Assembly (NCBI GenBank): GCA_963702565.1
Contig: CAVPDE010000024.1
Location: 1-64,000, forward strand
Direction: 5' to 3'
Origin: CAVPDE01 sp963702565
Lineage (GTDB): Bacteria; Desulfobacterota; DSM-4660; Desulfatiglandales; HGW-15
DNA length: 64,000 nt
Position numbers and translations under genes: made by a program. Positions within the stretch are counted from its first letter, which is position 1; every line of letters starts with the position of its first letter. Shown here piece by piece: positions 17,239 through 25,448 of this stretch. The notes beneath the pieces were generated by a model that saw only the letters and a list, made by a program, of their open reading frames with translations, ran no database searches and was not told where the DNA came from.

Positions 17239-17676
17239 CTAATCGGCTCGCTTGATTTTCTGGATCACGCGGATGTCCGTGATTCGCGTGAAGGGGTACT
17301 GACCCTGGTCGTCCTTTTCCAGGTACTTCACCATGTCCCAAATCGTGTTCAGGGCCATCGACACACCTACAAGGGCTTCCATCTCTACCCCGGTTCGCGC
17401 CCGCGCGCTGGCGGAGCAAACCGCCTCGATGCTGTCGGTTCGCAAGTCAAAATCCACGCGCACCGTGTCGAGGGGAATCTGATGGCAGTGAGGGATCAGA
17501 AGGTGGGTCTGCTTCGCTGCGTTCATGGCGGCGACCTCCGCCACCTGAAGCGGGTTGCCCTTTTTGATCCTCCCCGCCCTTATCTCTTCGAGCGTCTTAG
17601 GCGACAAGAAGATCTTGCCTCCAGCCTGCGCCTTCCTCACCACCACCGGTTTTTCTGAAACATCAACCATGCCCAT
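17239..17676 (-). CDS. moaC: MoaC-family cyclic pyranopterin monophosphate synthase
   Basis: Molybdenum cofactor step: conversion of the MoaA product to cyclic pyranopterin monophosphate. 145 residues from the ATG at 17676 (MGMVDVSEKPVVVRKA), preceded by GGAGG at 8 bp; a TTG five codons upstream is a worse start. Conserved blocks: KGNPLQVAEVAAMNAAKQT, LIPHCH, GVEMEALVGVSMALNTIWDMVKYLEK with the D and K of the active site. The segment usually reading AGIMAAKRT is altered (AAMNAAKQT). A moaE-like gene lies upstream. Confidence 0.88.
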   Translation of the reverse strand: MGMVDVSEKPVVVRKAQAGGKIFLSPKTLEEIRAGRIKKGNPLQVAEVAAMNAAKQTHLLIPHCHQIPLDTVRVDFDLRTDSIEAVCSASARARTGVEMEALVGVSMALNTIWDMVKYLEKDDQGQYPFTRITDIRVIQKIKRAD

Positions 17677-17696
17677 AAGAGAAACCTCCAAGAGAC

Positions 17697-17833
17697 TGGA
17701 GTGTTGGAGTAATGGAGTACTGGAGTATTGGTAGAACCCAAACCCTGAATCCCTAGTCCTCCACTACTCCATCGAACCAATACTCCAGTTTTTCATTCCA
17801 TCACTCCAGTACTCCTATACTCCATCACTCCAT
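17697..17833. repeat. GGAGTANT-type hairpin repeat, copy 2
   Basis: Left arm GGAGTGTTGGAGTAATGGAG and onward; right arm from about 17759 is its inverse (CTCCACTACTCCATC ... ACTCCAGTACTCCTATAC). It fills the gap between moaC and the moaE-like gene up to the latter's stop codon. Confidence 0.85.
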
Positions 17834-18184
17834 TCAATATTCCTTCTTCTTGCTCGCCTCTTTCTTGATCCGGTTCACGGCGTTCACCAGGGCGGGGAAA
17901 ACATTTTCCCTTATATCCCCGGCCACGACCACAGCGAGGATCTCTTCCCCCACGTTCAATCTCCCCTCACGGGTCTCCACCAGCACTTCAGCAATGCCGG
18001 GCATCTGCTTGATATCGCGGACAACGGCCTGGAGAGCCTCCTGATCATAGGCGACCTCAAGGCTGGTCACCCCGCGGCCATCGCGTGAGGTGCGGCGCAC
18101 CACACCCAGGTGGCTCGTGATCATGCCCACCTTGGACGGATCAGTGTTTTTCTTCACTCTCTCGATCATCTTGTTCAGATCCAT
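17834..18184 (-). CDS. MoaE-like molybdopterin synthase large-subunit homologue
   Basis: A 116-residue protein from the ATG at 18184 (MDLNKMIERVKKNTD), with GAGGTGGAG just upstream. It resembles MoaE in VGMITSHLGVVRRTSRDGR, SLEVAYDQEALQ, REGRLNVGEEILAVVVAG and the final VNRIKKEASKKK, but is shorter than typical MoaE (about 150) and has no separate MoaD beside it. It overlaps the hemA 3' end by 44 bp. The link to moaC supports a molybdenum-cofactor role; loss of the MoaE C-terminal tail leaves doubt about activity. Confidence 0.62.
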   Translation of the reverse strand: MDLNKMIERVKKNTDPSKVGMITSHLGVVRRTSRDGRGVTSLEVAYDQEALQAVVRDIKQMPGIAEVLVETREGRLNVGEEILAVVVAGDIRENVFPALVNAVNRIKKEASKKKEY

Positions 18185-19472
18185 GCTCCACCTCATCTCC
18201 ATTTTCATGGTCAAGGCAGAAAAGCCTCCGGGCTGTGTCCAAGTAGGTCTTGCCCAGGGGCCGATCCGCCTTTTGCTTCAAAAAAAGAATCGGGTCGTTT
18301 AGAATTTTTTCCGTGATCGACACGGTCAGGGTTTCCAGGCTCTTGAGCTGGGGCGCGCTCAGCTCTCCCAGGCTCGAAAGGCTTTTCTTCAGCTCAGCCC
18401 GGCGAATGGCTTCGGCCTTTTCCTTGAGGGAGACGATGGTCGGCACCACTTCAAGGGTCTTCAACCACCGTTCGAACCTGATGACCTCCTCCTCCACGAT
18501 CCGTTCCGCCTTGACCGCTTCCTCCTGTCTCTGGCCGATGTTCACCTGAACAATCCCTTTGAGGTCGTCGATGTCATAGACATAAACGTTCTCCAGGTCG
18601 TTCACCGCAGGGTCCACATCCCTGGGAACGGCAATATCGATGAAGAAAAGAGGCCGGTTCCTTCTCTTTTTCATGGAGCCTTTGACCTGGCCGTGGGTGA
18701 TCACATAGCCCGGCGCCGCCGTAGAAGAAATGACGATGTCCGCCTCCAGAAGCTGGGCTCCGATCTCTTCGAACGACACGGGAATGCCCTTGAACTCTCC
18801 GGCCACTTCCACCGCTTTCTGAAAGGTCCTGTTGGCCACCGTGATGGCGCTGACCCCCTGACTCAGCAGATGACGTGCCGCCAGTTCCGCCATTTCGCCC
18901 GCGCCGATGAGCAGCACCTTTTTCCCTTTGAAGTCATAGAAGATCTTCTTGGCCAGCTCCACAGCGGCATAGCTCACGGAAACCGCCGCATCCGAGATCC
19001 CTGTTTCCGTTCGGACTCTCTTGGCCGTGTGAAAGGCTCGGTGCAGGAGGCGGTTCAGAATGACGCCGGTTGTTTTCTCCTTTGTGGCGTTGGAATAAGC
19101 CTCTTTGATCTGCCCGAGAATCTGGGGCTCCCCGATCACCATGGAGTCGAGACTCGAAGCCACCCTGAAGATATGGCGCACCGCGTCCCGGTCCTCATAG
19201 GTGAAAAGGCTCGAACCAAGCGTCTCGGAAGGCATCTCTCCCAGCGTGCAAAGAAGGCTCACGACAAAACTCTTGGCCTCCTCCGCCTGCTCGGTGGTGA
19301 ACAGGGCCTCCACCCGGTTGCAGGTTGAGAGAAAAAAGCCTTCCTTGATGCACGAAAACTCCCGCATCATGGCAAGGGCTTTGTCCGCGTGGGCCGGGTC
19401 CTTTGCCAGGCACTCCCGCAGTTCGACCGGCGCGGTCTCGTGGTTCATGCCGATGTTGACGATGCGCATCAT
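18141..19472 (-). CDS. hemA: Glutamyl-tRNA reductase
   Basis: First committed step of C5 tetrapyrrole synthesis, reducing glutamyl-tRNA to glutamate-1-semialdehyde with NADPH. 443 residues from the ATG at 19472, which overlaps the ccsA-like stop as ATGA. The catalytic Cys is in LSTCNRVEAL; GEPQILGQIKEAY and the NADPH domain (LLIGAGEMAELAARHL, ITVANRTFQKA) follow, then a helical dimerisation domain (about 310-420). The order ccsA-like, hemA is common in these bacteria. Two in-frame Met codons (19472, 19469) are equally possible. Confidence 0.96.
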   Translation of the reverse strand: MMRIVNIGMNHETAPVELRECLAKDPAHADKALAMMREFSCIKEGFFLSTCNRVEALFTTEQAEEAKSFVVSLLCTLGEMPSETLGSSLFTYEDRDAVRHIFRVASSLDSMVIGEPQILGQIKEAYSNATKEKTTGVILNRLLHRAFHTAKRVRTETGISDAAVSVSYAAVELAKKIFYDFKGKKVLLIGAGEMAELAARHLLSQGVSAITVANRTFQKAVEVAGEFKGIPVSFEEIGAQLLEADIVISSTAAPGYVITHGQVKGSMKKRRNRPLFFIDIAVPRDVDPAVNDLENVYVYDIDDLKGIVQVNIGQRQEEAVKAERIVEEEVIRFERWLKTLEVVPTIVSLKEKAEAIRRAELKKSLSSLGELSAPQLKSLETLTVSITEKILNDPILFLKQKADRPLGKTYLDTARRLFCLDHENGDEVEHGSEQDDRESEEKH

Positions 19473-20308
19473 CCCCCGGGTCGGCCCCCCATGTTTTTGA
19501 AACTGTGATAGTCGCTGAGCCAGAGGTTCGCGCCCGCAAAGGCCAGGACCAAGACCAGAAACCCGAACAGGGAGAGCAGGGCTGCCCTCCGGCCTCTCCA
19601 CCCGACCGCAAGCCTCTCATGCAAGAGAACCGCGTAGAAGACCCACGCCAGCAGGGAGCACACCTCCTTGGGGTCCCATCGCCAGTAGCTTCCCAGTGCG
19701 TACTGCGCGTAGATCGACCCGGTGATCATCCCTGCGGTCATGAACGTGAAGCCGCAGATCAGAGCGAAATGATTGATGGAGTCCAGCGTTTCCAGCGACG
19801 GGAGCCTGGCGTATAAGGAGCCCAGGCGCTTTTTCTTGATCTGGGATTCCTGGATCAGGTACATGATCCCCGCCACAAAGGTGACGGCGAAAAAACCGTT
19901 CCCCACAAAAGCCGTGCCAATGTGCACAGGGAGCCAGAGGCTCCTGAAAATGGGCTTGACCGTCACTTCGGCCGTCGGAAGGGTCGAGGAAAGGATGAGC
20001 AGGCATGCTGCAACAGGCGCCACAAAAGATCCCAGCACCATGAGACGGAATTTCAGGTGAAAAAGGAGATAGACGAGGAGGATGGTCCAAGCAAAAAAGG
20101 AAAGCGAGGACTTCAGGGTCAAGACCGGAGCGACGCCGAGCGCGTAGTATTCGTAGCCGACAAAAAGAGTGAGGAAAGCAAACCCTGTCAGGAGCAGTCG
20201 ATAGGCCCAGTGGTAGGTCGATTTTTGCTGGCGCACCAGGTAAACAATGAAGGCCGCCGTGGCCAGGAGGATCAGGATCAGGGCGAAGGCATAAAGCAAA
20301 AGAGCCAT
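19469..20308 (-). CDS. CcsA/HemX-type cytochrome c assembly protein
   Basis: A 279-residue inner-membrane protein with eight or so hydrophobic segments. The tryptophan-rich heme-handling motif appears as YALGSYWRWDPKEVCSLLAW, with conserved His residues at LPVHIGTAF and DSINHFAL and near the end at SDYHSF, as in CcsA/CcsB. It either works with ResB-type protein in System II cytochrome c maturation or, as HemX, supports HemA. Location directly before hemA fits either. No ccs1/resB gene is visible here. Confidence 0.86.
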   Translation of the reverse strand: MALLLYAFALILILLATAAFIVYLVRQQKSTYHWAYRLLLTGFAFLTLFVGYEYYALGVAPVLTLKSSLSFFAWTILLVYLLFHLKFRLMVLGSFVAPVAACLLILSSTLPTAEVTVKPIFRSLWLPVHIGTAFVGNGFFAVTFVAGIMYLIQESQIKKKRLGSLYARLPSLETLDSINHFALICGFTFMTAGMITGSIYAQYALGSYWRWDPKEVCSLLAWVFYAVLLHERLAVGWRGRRAALLSLFGFLVLVLAFAGANLWLSDYHSFKNMGGRPGG

Positions 20309-20311
20309 AGG

Positions 20312-20986
20312 TCACTCTGCCTTGAGAAAGTTTAGAATCTGGTTTTTCGTTACGGGCCGCCCCAGGACCTTTTCGATGATCTGTGAAGCTGCAACCCATT
20401 CCTTCCGGCGAATGGTCTGAAGGAGTTCGGAGTACACCAGCTCCTCGAAAGCGCTCTTGTTTTCTTCCTGAGAAAGACCGAGGCGCAAGATCTCCTTTCG
20501 CAGGTTTCCCATGAGGTTCAGAAAAAGACCGTACTCCTCACCGAAATGCCGCTCCAGTTCAACCCTCACCTTCCTTGCGAAAGCAGGGCTCTTCCCGGAG
20601 GTCGACACGGCGATGAGGAGATCTCCCCTGGCGAGGACCGACGGCACAATGAAGTTACAGTCCGCGGGCTGATCCACAGCATTCACGAGCAAGCCCCTCT
20701 GCTGCGCTGCCTGACTCACCCTGCGATTGAGGGCGGCGTCGTCCGTGGCTGCAAAGACAAGGAAGGCTCCTTCCAGGAAGGCTTCGGAAAACTCTTCTCC
20801 GAGACACTCGATCTCTCCGCCCTTTCGCAGGGCCTTGAGCGTCGCCGTCAATTCCCTTGCGACGACTTGAACGGAAGCCCCGTGTTCAAGAAGCGTCTCG
20901 ATCTTCCTCTGGGCCACCTTGCCTCCGCCCACGACCAGCGCCCTCTTGCCTTGCAGGTCAACCAGGATAGGGTAAAACCTAGACAT
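20312..20986 (-). CDS. Precorrin-2 dehydrogenase / sirohydrochlorin ferrochelatase (Met8-CysG N-terminal type)
   Basis: A 224-residue enzyme oxidising precorrin-2 to sirohydrochlorin, possibly also inserting iron to make siroheme. MSRFYPILVDLQGKRALVVGGGKVAQRKIETLL is the NAD-binding opening; FAATDDAALNRRVSQ, VNAVDQPADCNFIVPSVLARGDLLIAVSTSGKSPA are diagnostic. The methyltransferase half of CysG is absent. Lies 3 bp before the ccsA-like gene and overlaps the radical SAM gene by 8 bp, so it belongs to the tetrapyrrole operon; siroheme would suit dissimilatory sulfite reductase. Confidence 0.92.
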   Translation of the reverse strand: MSRFYPILVDLQGKRALVVGGGKVAQRKIETLLEHGASVQVVARELTATLKALRKGGEIECLGEEFSEAFLEGAFLVFAATDDAALNRRVSQAAQQRGLLVNAVDQPADCNFIVPSVLARGDLLIAVSTSGKSPAFARKVRVELERHFGEEYGLFLNLMGNLRKEILRLGLSQEENKSAFEELVYSELLQTIRRKEWVAASQIIEKVLGRPVTKNQILNFLKAE

Positions 20987-22145
20987 ACTGATCCACCATG
21001 TCGCTGATGAACCGCTCGATCTCCTCGGGGCCGCCCTTTGCGTCCAGCTCCACGATGAGATTCTTGATTTTCCGGTAAGTGGTGGGATCCCGCTCCAGAT
21101 CGTCGGTGGAGCGATAGGCTCCGCCCCTTCTGCCGATCCGGTAAATGAGGCGCTCCAGGTCAGGCAGTTCCTGATACCGCCGGATCACGGCCAGCATCTT
21201 TTCCTTGTCCTCGGGAAATGTCCCGCTCACTTCCTCCAGGAGGTTCATGATGTGGTCGCTCGTCACCACGCTCGTGATGCCTGATAGGGTCGAGATGAAA
21301 AGCTTGAGCTCCTCCGCCAGCATGTCGTCGGTTTGCATCCTGAAGCTTCCCTCTTTCAGAAGGGCGGAGAGGGGCACCCTGTCCGGGATCCTCAAGCTCC
21401 GGATTCTGATGAAATGCGGGTTGATCTGGTTGAGCACTTCAGCCGTTGCCGTTGCATTCTCTTTCCACAAGGTTTGCCCTCCCAGCCCCGGCATGACGTA
21501 CTCGGAGAGCTCAAGACCCGCGGCCATGGCCTTTTGACCGGCTTCTATCTGTTGGGCGGCCGTGACTCCCTTCTTCACCAGCTTCAGAACAGGATCGTAT
21601 CCTGACTCCAGCCCCACGTGAACCCGGTCCAGGCCGGCTTCTTTGATTCTCTTCAGGGCTTCGGCGCTCTTGCGCGCGATGGTTCTTGAACGGGAGTAAG
21701 TGGTCACCCTTCTGATCTCGGGAAACTTTTCTCTCAGGAATTTGAGGACCTCCACGAGCCCATCGGTCTCCATGATCAGGTTGTCCGCGTCCTGCAGAAA
21801 ACAAGCCCCGGTTCCATAGTAGAGCCATGCGGCGATGCTCCGGTACCCTTCGCTGTAGTTGGGGCTCGTATAAATGTGGCTGACCACCTGATCCGTCACT
21901 TTACCGCTGACACCCAGAGACCAGGAAAGGGCCTTGATGTCATCGGCAATATCCTTGGCGGTCTGGATGTCTTTCTTGATTTCCTCGACTTCTCTCAAAG
22001 AAAACTTCTGGCCTTTGTAAACCGGACAGAAAAGGCACTGGTTCCAAGGGCAATTCCTCGTCAGGCGCAAGAGCAGGCTCGCTGCCTCGCTGGGCGGCCG
22101 GATGGGCCCCTGCTCAAAACCGATTTCTCTGCTCATGTATCTCAT
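20979..22145 (-). CDS. Radical SAM protein with CX4CX2C cluster motif
   Basis: A 388-residue radical SAM enzyme from the ATG at 22145 (MRYMSREIGFEQGP); the ATG at 22136 is an alternative. The cluster-binding Cys are in RNCPWNQCLFCPVYKG, spacing CX4CX2C rather than the usual CX3CX2C. Further marks: GTGACFLQDADNLI, RVHVGLESGYDPVLKLVKKGV and EYVMPGLGGQTLWKEN (Elp3-like core). A C-terminal helical region of about 100 residues follows. It is first in the operon leading to precorrin-2 dehydrogenase, ccsA-like and hemA, which hints at a heme/siroheme link; substrate unknown. Confidence 0.85.
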   Translation of the reverse strand: MRYMSREIGFEQGPIRPPSEAASLLLRLTRNCPWNQCLFCPVYKGQKFSLREVEEIKKDIQTAKDIADDIKALSWSLGVSGKVTDQVVSHIYTSPNYSEGYRSIAAWLYYGTGACFLQDADNLIMETDGLVEVLKFLREKFPEIRRVTTYSRSRTIARKSAEALKRIKEAGLDRVHVGLESGYDPVLKLVKKGVTAAQQIEAGQKAMAAGLELSEYVMPGLGGQTLWKENATATAEVLNQINPHFIRIRSLRIPDRVPLSALLKEGSFRMQTDDMLAEELKLFISTLSGITSVVTSDHIMNLLEEVSGTFPEDKEKMLAVIRRYQELPDLERLIYRIGRRGGAYRSTDDLERDPTTYRKIKNLIVELDAKGGPEEIERFISDMVDQYV

Positions 22146-22304
22146 CCCTCTTGATCCTCTCTTTTCCTCATCGGGCACTTTTATATAATATTCAACAAGA
22201 TATATCAAGACGACGCAGGTTCAATGATCTTTTGCTAATCCTCTTTGATTCATGGTAAAGAAAGAAACCTTATTGGGGCACCGCGTAGCGAGGAGATCCC
22301 TTCA

Positions 22305-23126
22305 ATGGTCCGAAAGAACACGTCCTATTTGATGGAGAATTCAGAAGAGGCGCTCCGTCTTGAACTCAAAACCGATCCGGAGGCCGTTCGAAGTCAGGCG
22401 ATTTGGTGGGGTGTGCGTCCTGGAATGCATGTCCTGGACGCGGGATGCGGACCCGGCAAAGTCACGTCGGTTCTGTGGGAGATACTCAAACCCGGCGGCA
22501 GAATCATGGGTGTTGATTATTCTGAAGAAAGAATCCAGTACGCGAAGAAGCACTACGAAAACCCATCCGGCATAGAGTTCCGGTTCCATGACCTCCGCCA
22601 TCCCCTTGATCCCGTGGGCCCGTTTGACCTGATCTGGGTTCGTTTCGTCCTCGAGTACAACCGGATCGAGAGTTTTGGAATCATCAGGAACCTCGATGCG
22701 GTGCTGAAACCAGGCGGTTCCCTCTGCCTTCTTGACCTTGACTACAATTGCCTCAGCCATTTCCCTCTGCCCGCCCACATGGAGAGGATTCTCTTTGAAC
22801 TGATGAAACTGCTGGAGACGCGGTTCAATTTTGACGCCTATGCGGGCCGAAAGCTCTATTCCTATCTCTATGATCTGGGCTACGACGACGTCGCCCTCCA
22901 TCTTCTTCCCCACCACTTGTTCTATGGCGAGCTCAAGACCGAGGATGTCTTCAATTGGGTCAAAAAAGTGGAAGTCGTTTCTCTGAAAGCAAAGGAGCTG
23001 TTCGAGGATTACCGGGGCGGCCGGGATGGTTTTTTTGAGGATTTTAAGTCGTTTTTTCTTTCCCCCAGGCGCTCTACTTACACCCCCCTGATTCTGTGCA
23101 AGGGGATGAAGCCCGGCTTGCCTTGA
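22305..23126 (+). CDS. Class I SAM-dependent methyltransferase (paralogue 1)
   Basis: A 273-residue methyltransferase from the ATG at 22305 (MVRKNTSYLMENSEEALRL), with GAGGAG 8 bp upstream; a TTG at 22245 is rejected. Motif I is VLDAGCGPGKVT, then IMGVDYSEERI, DLIWVRFVLEYN and ALKPGG-like VLKPGGSLCL. It shares with the protein at 57527-58330 an opening LM-x-S/N-EE and a DLDYNCLSHF segment, so the two are paralogues of one family. The acceptor is unknown. The 3' end overlaps the convergent cyclase gene by 49 bp. Confidence 0.88.
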   Translation: MVRKNTSYLMENSEEALRLELKTDPEAVRSQAIWWGVRPGMHVLDAGCGPGKVTSVLWEILKPGGRIMGVDYSEERIQYAKKHYENPSGIEFRFHDLRHPLDPVGPFDLIWVRFVLEYNRIESFGIIRNLDAVLKPGGSLCLLDLDYNCLSHFPLPAHMERILFELMKLLETRFNFDAYAGRKLYSYLYDLGYDDVALHLLPHHLFYGELKTEDVFNWVKKVEVVSLKAKELFEDYRGGRDGFFEDFKSFFLSPRRSTYTPLILCKGMKPGLP

Positions 23127-25171
23127 GAGCCGCTTGAAGTGCGGTTGATGAGGGGGCTGAAACCGAAGGCTTCCAGCGTTTCTTTCTTGCCCCTGACTCT
23201 CTGTGCCCCCAGATTGATCATTGATTCATGATCCGGGTGCCCCTCCAGTTGTTCCCACACCGAACGGCTCAGGATAATGGGGATATTGTGAAAGATCTTG
23301 GTGAACTCCTGAAGCCTTGCCGCCGTGTTGACCGTGTCGCCCACGGCAGTGAATTCGATCTTTGTGTGACACCCGATGTTCCCCATAATGGCCCGTCCCG
23401 TGTGGAGGCCGATGCCGATCTTCATGGGTCTTCCTTCGAGAATGAAGCTCTTGGACATGTCCAGGATTCTGCGGGCCGCGTTGAAGCCGAGGTTCACGTG
23501 ATTGGAGACAGGTTCAGGAGCCCCGAAAATGGCGAAAAAGCCGTCTCCCGTGTACTTGTTGATGTGGCCGTTTTCCTCGGTAATGATGAGAGAGCACTTC
23601 TCGAAGTAGTTGTTCAGGAAGGAGACGACGTCGATCGCTTCCATGCTTTCGGAGCTTGAGGTAAACCCGCGAATGTCCAAAAATAACGCCGTGATGGTGG
23701 ATTCCTCCCCATGGAAAAGCTCCACCTCCCCTGAGTTCACATATCGGCGGATCACTGGAGAGGGCACGTATTTTTCGAAGAGCCGACGAAGATTCTTCTC
23801 CCGCTCTCTACTCTCCTCCAGTTTCTGATAAGAAAGGGCGTTGTGGATGCTGATCGCGATCTGAGTGGCAATCCCCGTGAGAAGTGAAATGTCGCTCTGG
23901 CTGAGAGGCCTTTTGGATTTCAGGTTGTCCACAAGAAGCACACCCAGCGATTCCCTCTCGTAGACGATAGGTACGCACATGAAGGATTGGGTGTTCAGCT
24001 GCTTGATAAAAGCATAGCTTCTTTCAGAAATGTCCCGCTCGATTTCCCCCACATCGTTGACGAGAAAGGGACGCTGCTCTCTGAAGGACTGCACCGCCAC
24101 CCCGCGGGAATGGGGCTTATCAAGGTGGAAATCCGCTTTCTTGAGAACCTCCTCCACAGCGGCGTTGTATCCATACCCCACCCGGTAGACGAGCCGGCTC
24201 TTCTCCCGGTTGGCAAGCCATATGCCTCCCCGGTCGAAATCTAGACGGTTTTGCACGGCATCCACAACCGCTTTCAATAACCTCTCCGTGTCCAGAAGCA
24301 TGGAAGTGGCCTGGCCTATCTCTTTCACGAGTTGCGCGTCGTTGTAGCGGATGTTGATCTGGTCCAGCAGCGCCTTGACGGCGTCCTGCTGAGTCTCAAC
24401 GGTTTTGCTCAAGTCTTTCTTTTCAAGCTGTTCGAAATAAAGCGACACACCGAGAAAAACGATGCCAAAGAGCAACGTGACGATGGTCCACGTAAAAGAG
24501 GAGATCAGGAAATGCAGGCCCAGGCAAATCAGCAGACCCGCAAGGATGAGATGGCTCCTCCAGCCGCGCCACATGAAGGAAGGGGTCCAGTCCAGGGTGA
24601 CAACATACCGGCACGCGGCGCCGCCTTCGTGAACGCATTCCGGATGATCTACCTTGGGAAAACGGCCGGTAAATAGTTTGGACAACGCTTCGATCTGTCC
24701 GACCATGTTTTCGCACTGATAGGGTTTGAGTGATACCCCCGGGTTAGGCTTGGAAATGATTTCGAACTTGTTGCTCCCCAGTTTCTTGCTCTTGAAGGTG
24801 GAGGCCCTGGTCAGATGAGGAGCTATTTTCTCGAAGAGCCAGTACGCTCCACCCGCGGTCATGAACCCGAGTGCATAGTGTTTCAACGCTCCTGAGGCTT
24901 CGGAGGTCGCAGCAAATTGCCCGACTTTTCTCGATATTTTTGAATCCCCTGTCTTCTGGGCCAGGCGTTCGTGGAACCGGTCCACCTGCCACTGGCTGAA
25001 CCAGTGGCCCTGGTCTTCCATTTCATAGGTTCGGATCCAGGAGTAGTGGAGAATGTCTTGGAGATCGAGATCAGGATGGAATTTCTTGATATATTCCACG
25101 TTGTTTTTGATCAACCTGCTGTTGTAAAGCGGAGCGTGAATGTGGCTGAGGTCCCTTGTCTTCGAAACCAT
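23078..25171 (-). CDS. GAF and class III adenylate/guanylate cyclase membrane protein
   Basis: A 697-residue signalling enzyme. Residues 1-205 form a sensor region (DLQDILHYSWIRTYEMED... with CENMVGQIEALSKLF and HEGGAACRYVV, reminiscent of heme-NO/V4R-type domains). Two transmembrane helices lie about 213-255, a GAF domain about 285-455, and the cyclase about 490-665: LFLDIRGFTSSSES and NKYTGDGFFAIFG carry the two metal-binding Asp, VGDTVNTAARLQ the ribose-binding Asn. It has a consensus promoter (25236-25265) and AAGGAAG before the ATG. Product cAMP is more likely than cGMP, but that is not proven by eye. Confidence 0.9.
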   Translation of the reverse strand: MVSKTRDLSHIHAPLYNSRLIKNNVEYIKKFHPDLDLQDILHYSWIRTYEMEDQGHWFSQWQVDRFHERLAQKTGDSKISRKVGQFAATSEASGALKHYALGFMTAGGAYWLFEKIAPHLTRASTFKSKKLGSNKFEIISKPNPGVSLKPYQCENMVGQIEALSKLFTGRFPKVDHPECVHEGGAACRYVVTLDWTPSFMWRGWRSHLILAGLLICLGLHFLISSFTWTIVTLLFGIVFLGVSLYFEQLEKKDLSKTVETQQDAVKALLDQINIRYNDAQLVKEIGQATSMLLDTERLLKAVVDAVQNRLDFDRGGIWLANREKSRLVYRVGYGYNAAVEEVLKKADFHLDKPHSRGVAVQSFREQRPFLVNDVGEIERDISERSYAFIKQLNTQSFMCVPIVYERESLGVLLVDNLKSKRPLSQSDISLLTGIATQIAISIHNALSYQKLEESREREKNLRRLFEKYVPSPVIRRYVNSGEVELFHGEESTITALFLDIRGFTSSSESMEAIDVVSFLNNYFEKCSLIITEENGHINKYTGDGFFAIFGAPEPVSNHVNLGFNAARRILDMSKSFILEGRPMKIGIGLHTGRAIMGNIGCHTKIEFTAVGDTVNTAARLQEFTKIFHNIPIILSRSVWEQLEGHPDHESMINLGAQRVRGKKETLEAFGFSPLINRTSSGSQGKPGFIPLHRIRGV

Positions 25172-25235
25172 TCGAAGCTTCCTTTCAGCGAAAAGCCTTG
25201 CTCTGGGTTGGTCATCTTACCCTAAAAAGCTCCAT

Positions 25236-25265
25236 ATTATAGTTCTCACTGTAAGATTTTGTCAA
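25236..25265 (-). promoter_or_regulatory. Consensus sigma70-type promoter of the cyclase gene
   Basis: Minus strand: TTGACA (25265-25260), 18-bp spacer, TATAAT (25241-25236). Both hexamers are perfect; the ATG at 25171 is about 58 nt from the expected start of transcription. Confidence 0.7.
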
Positions 25266-25448
25266 TGACCATCACGGTGGAGGTGACGTAAGGGATTTGG
25301 AGCAAGGGAAAAAGGGTGCGCGGCGTCTTTGAGGCCTTGTCGAGTAGCAGCAGGGCGTAAGTCTGACAATGGCCAGTAAAATGAAGCTCCCCGCAGCAAG
25401 CCGCAGACTGTCCTGGCGAAGGCGAATGAAGAGGGAAAAATGAGTGTT

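Noticed and set aside
17697..17833. CRISPR array (regular CTCC-rich repeats here and at 5050, 36216 and 49550)
   Set aside because: Units are 8-11 nt with drift, there are no uniform spacers, the two halves are inverted, and no cas genes are present.
22245..22304. TTG start extending the methyltransferase N-terminus
   Set aside because: The ATG at 22305 has a good ribosome site and matches the start of the paralogue at 57527.
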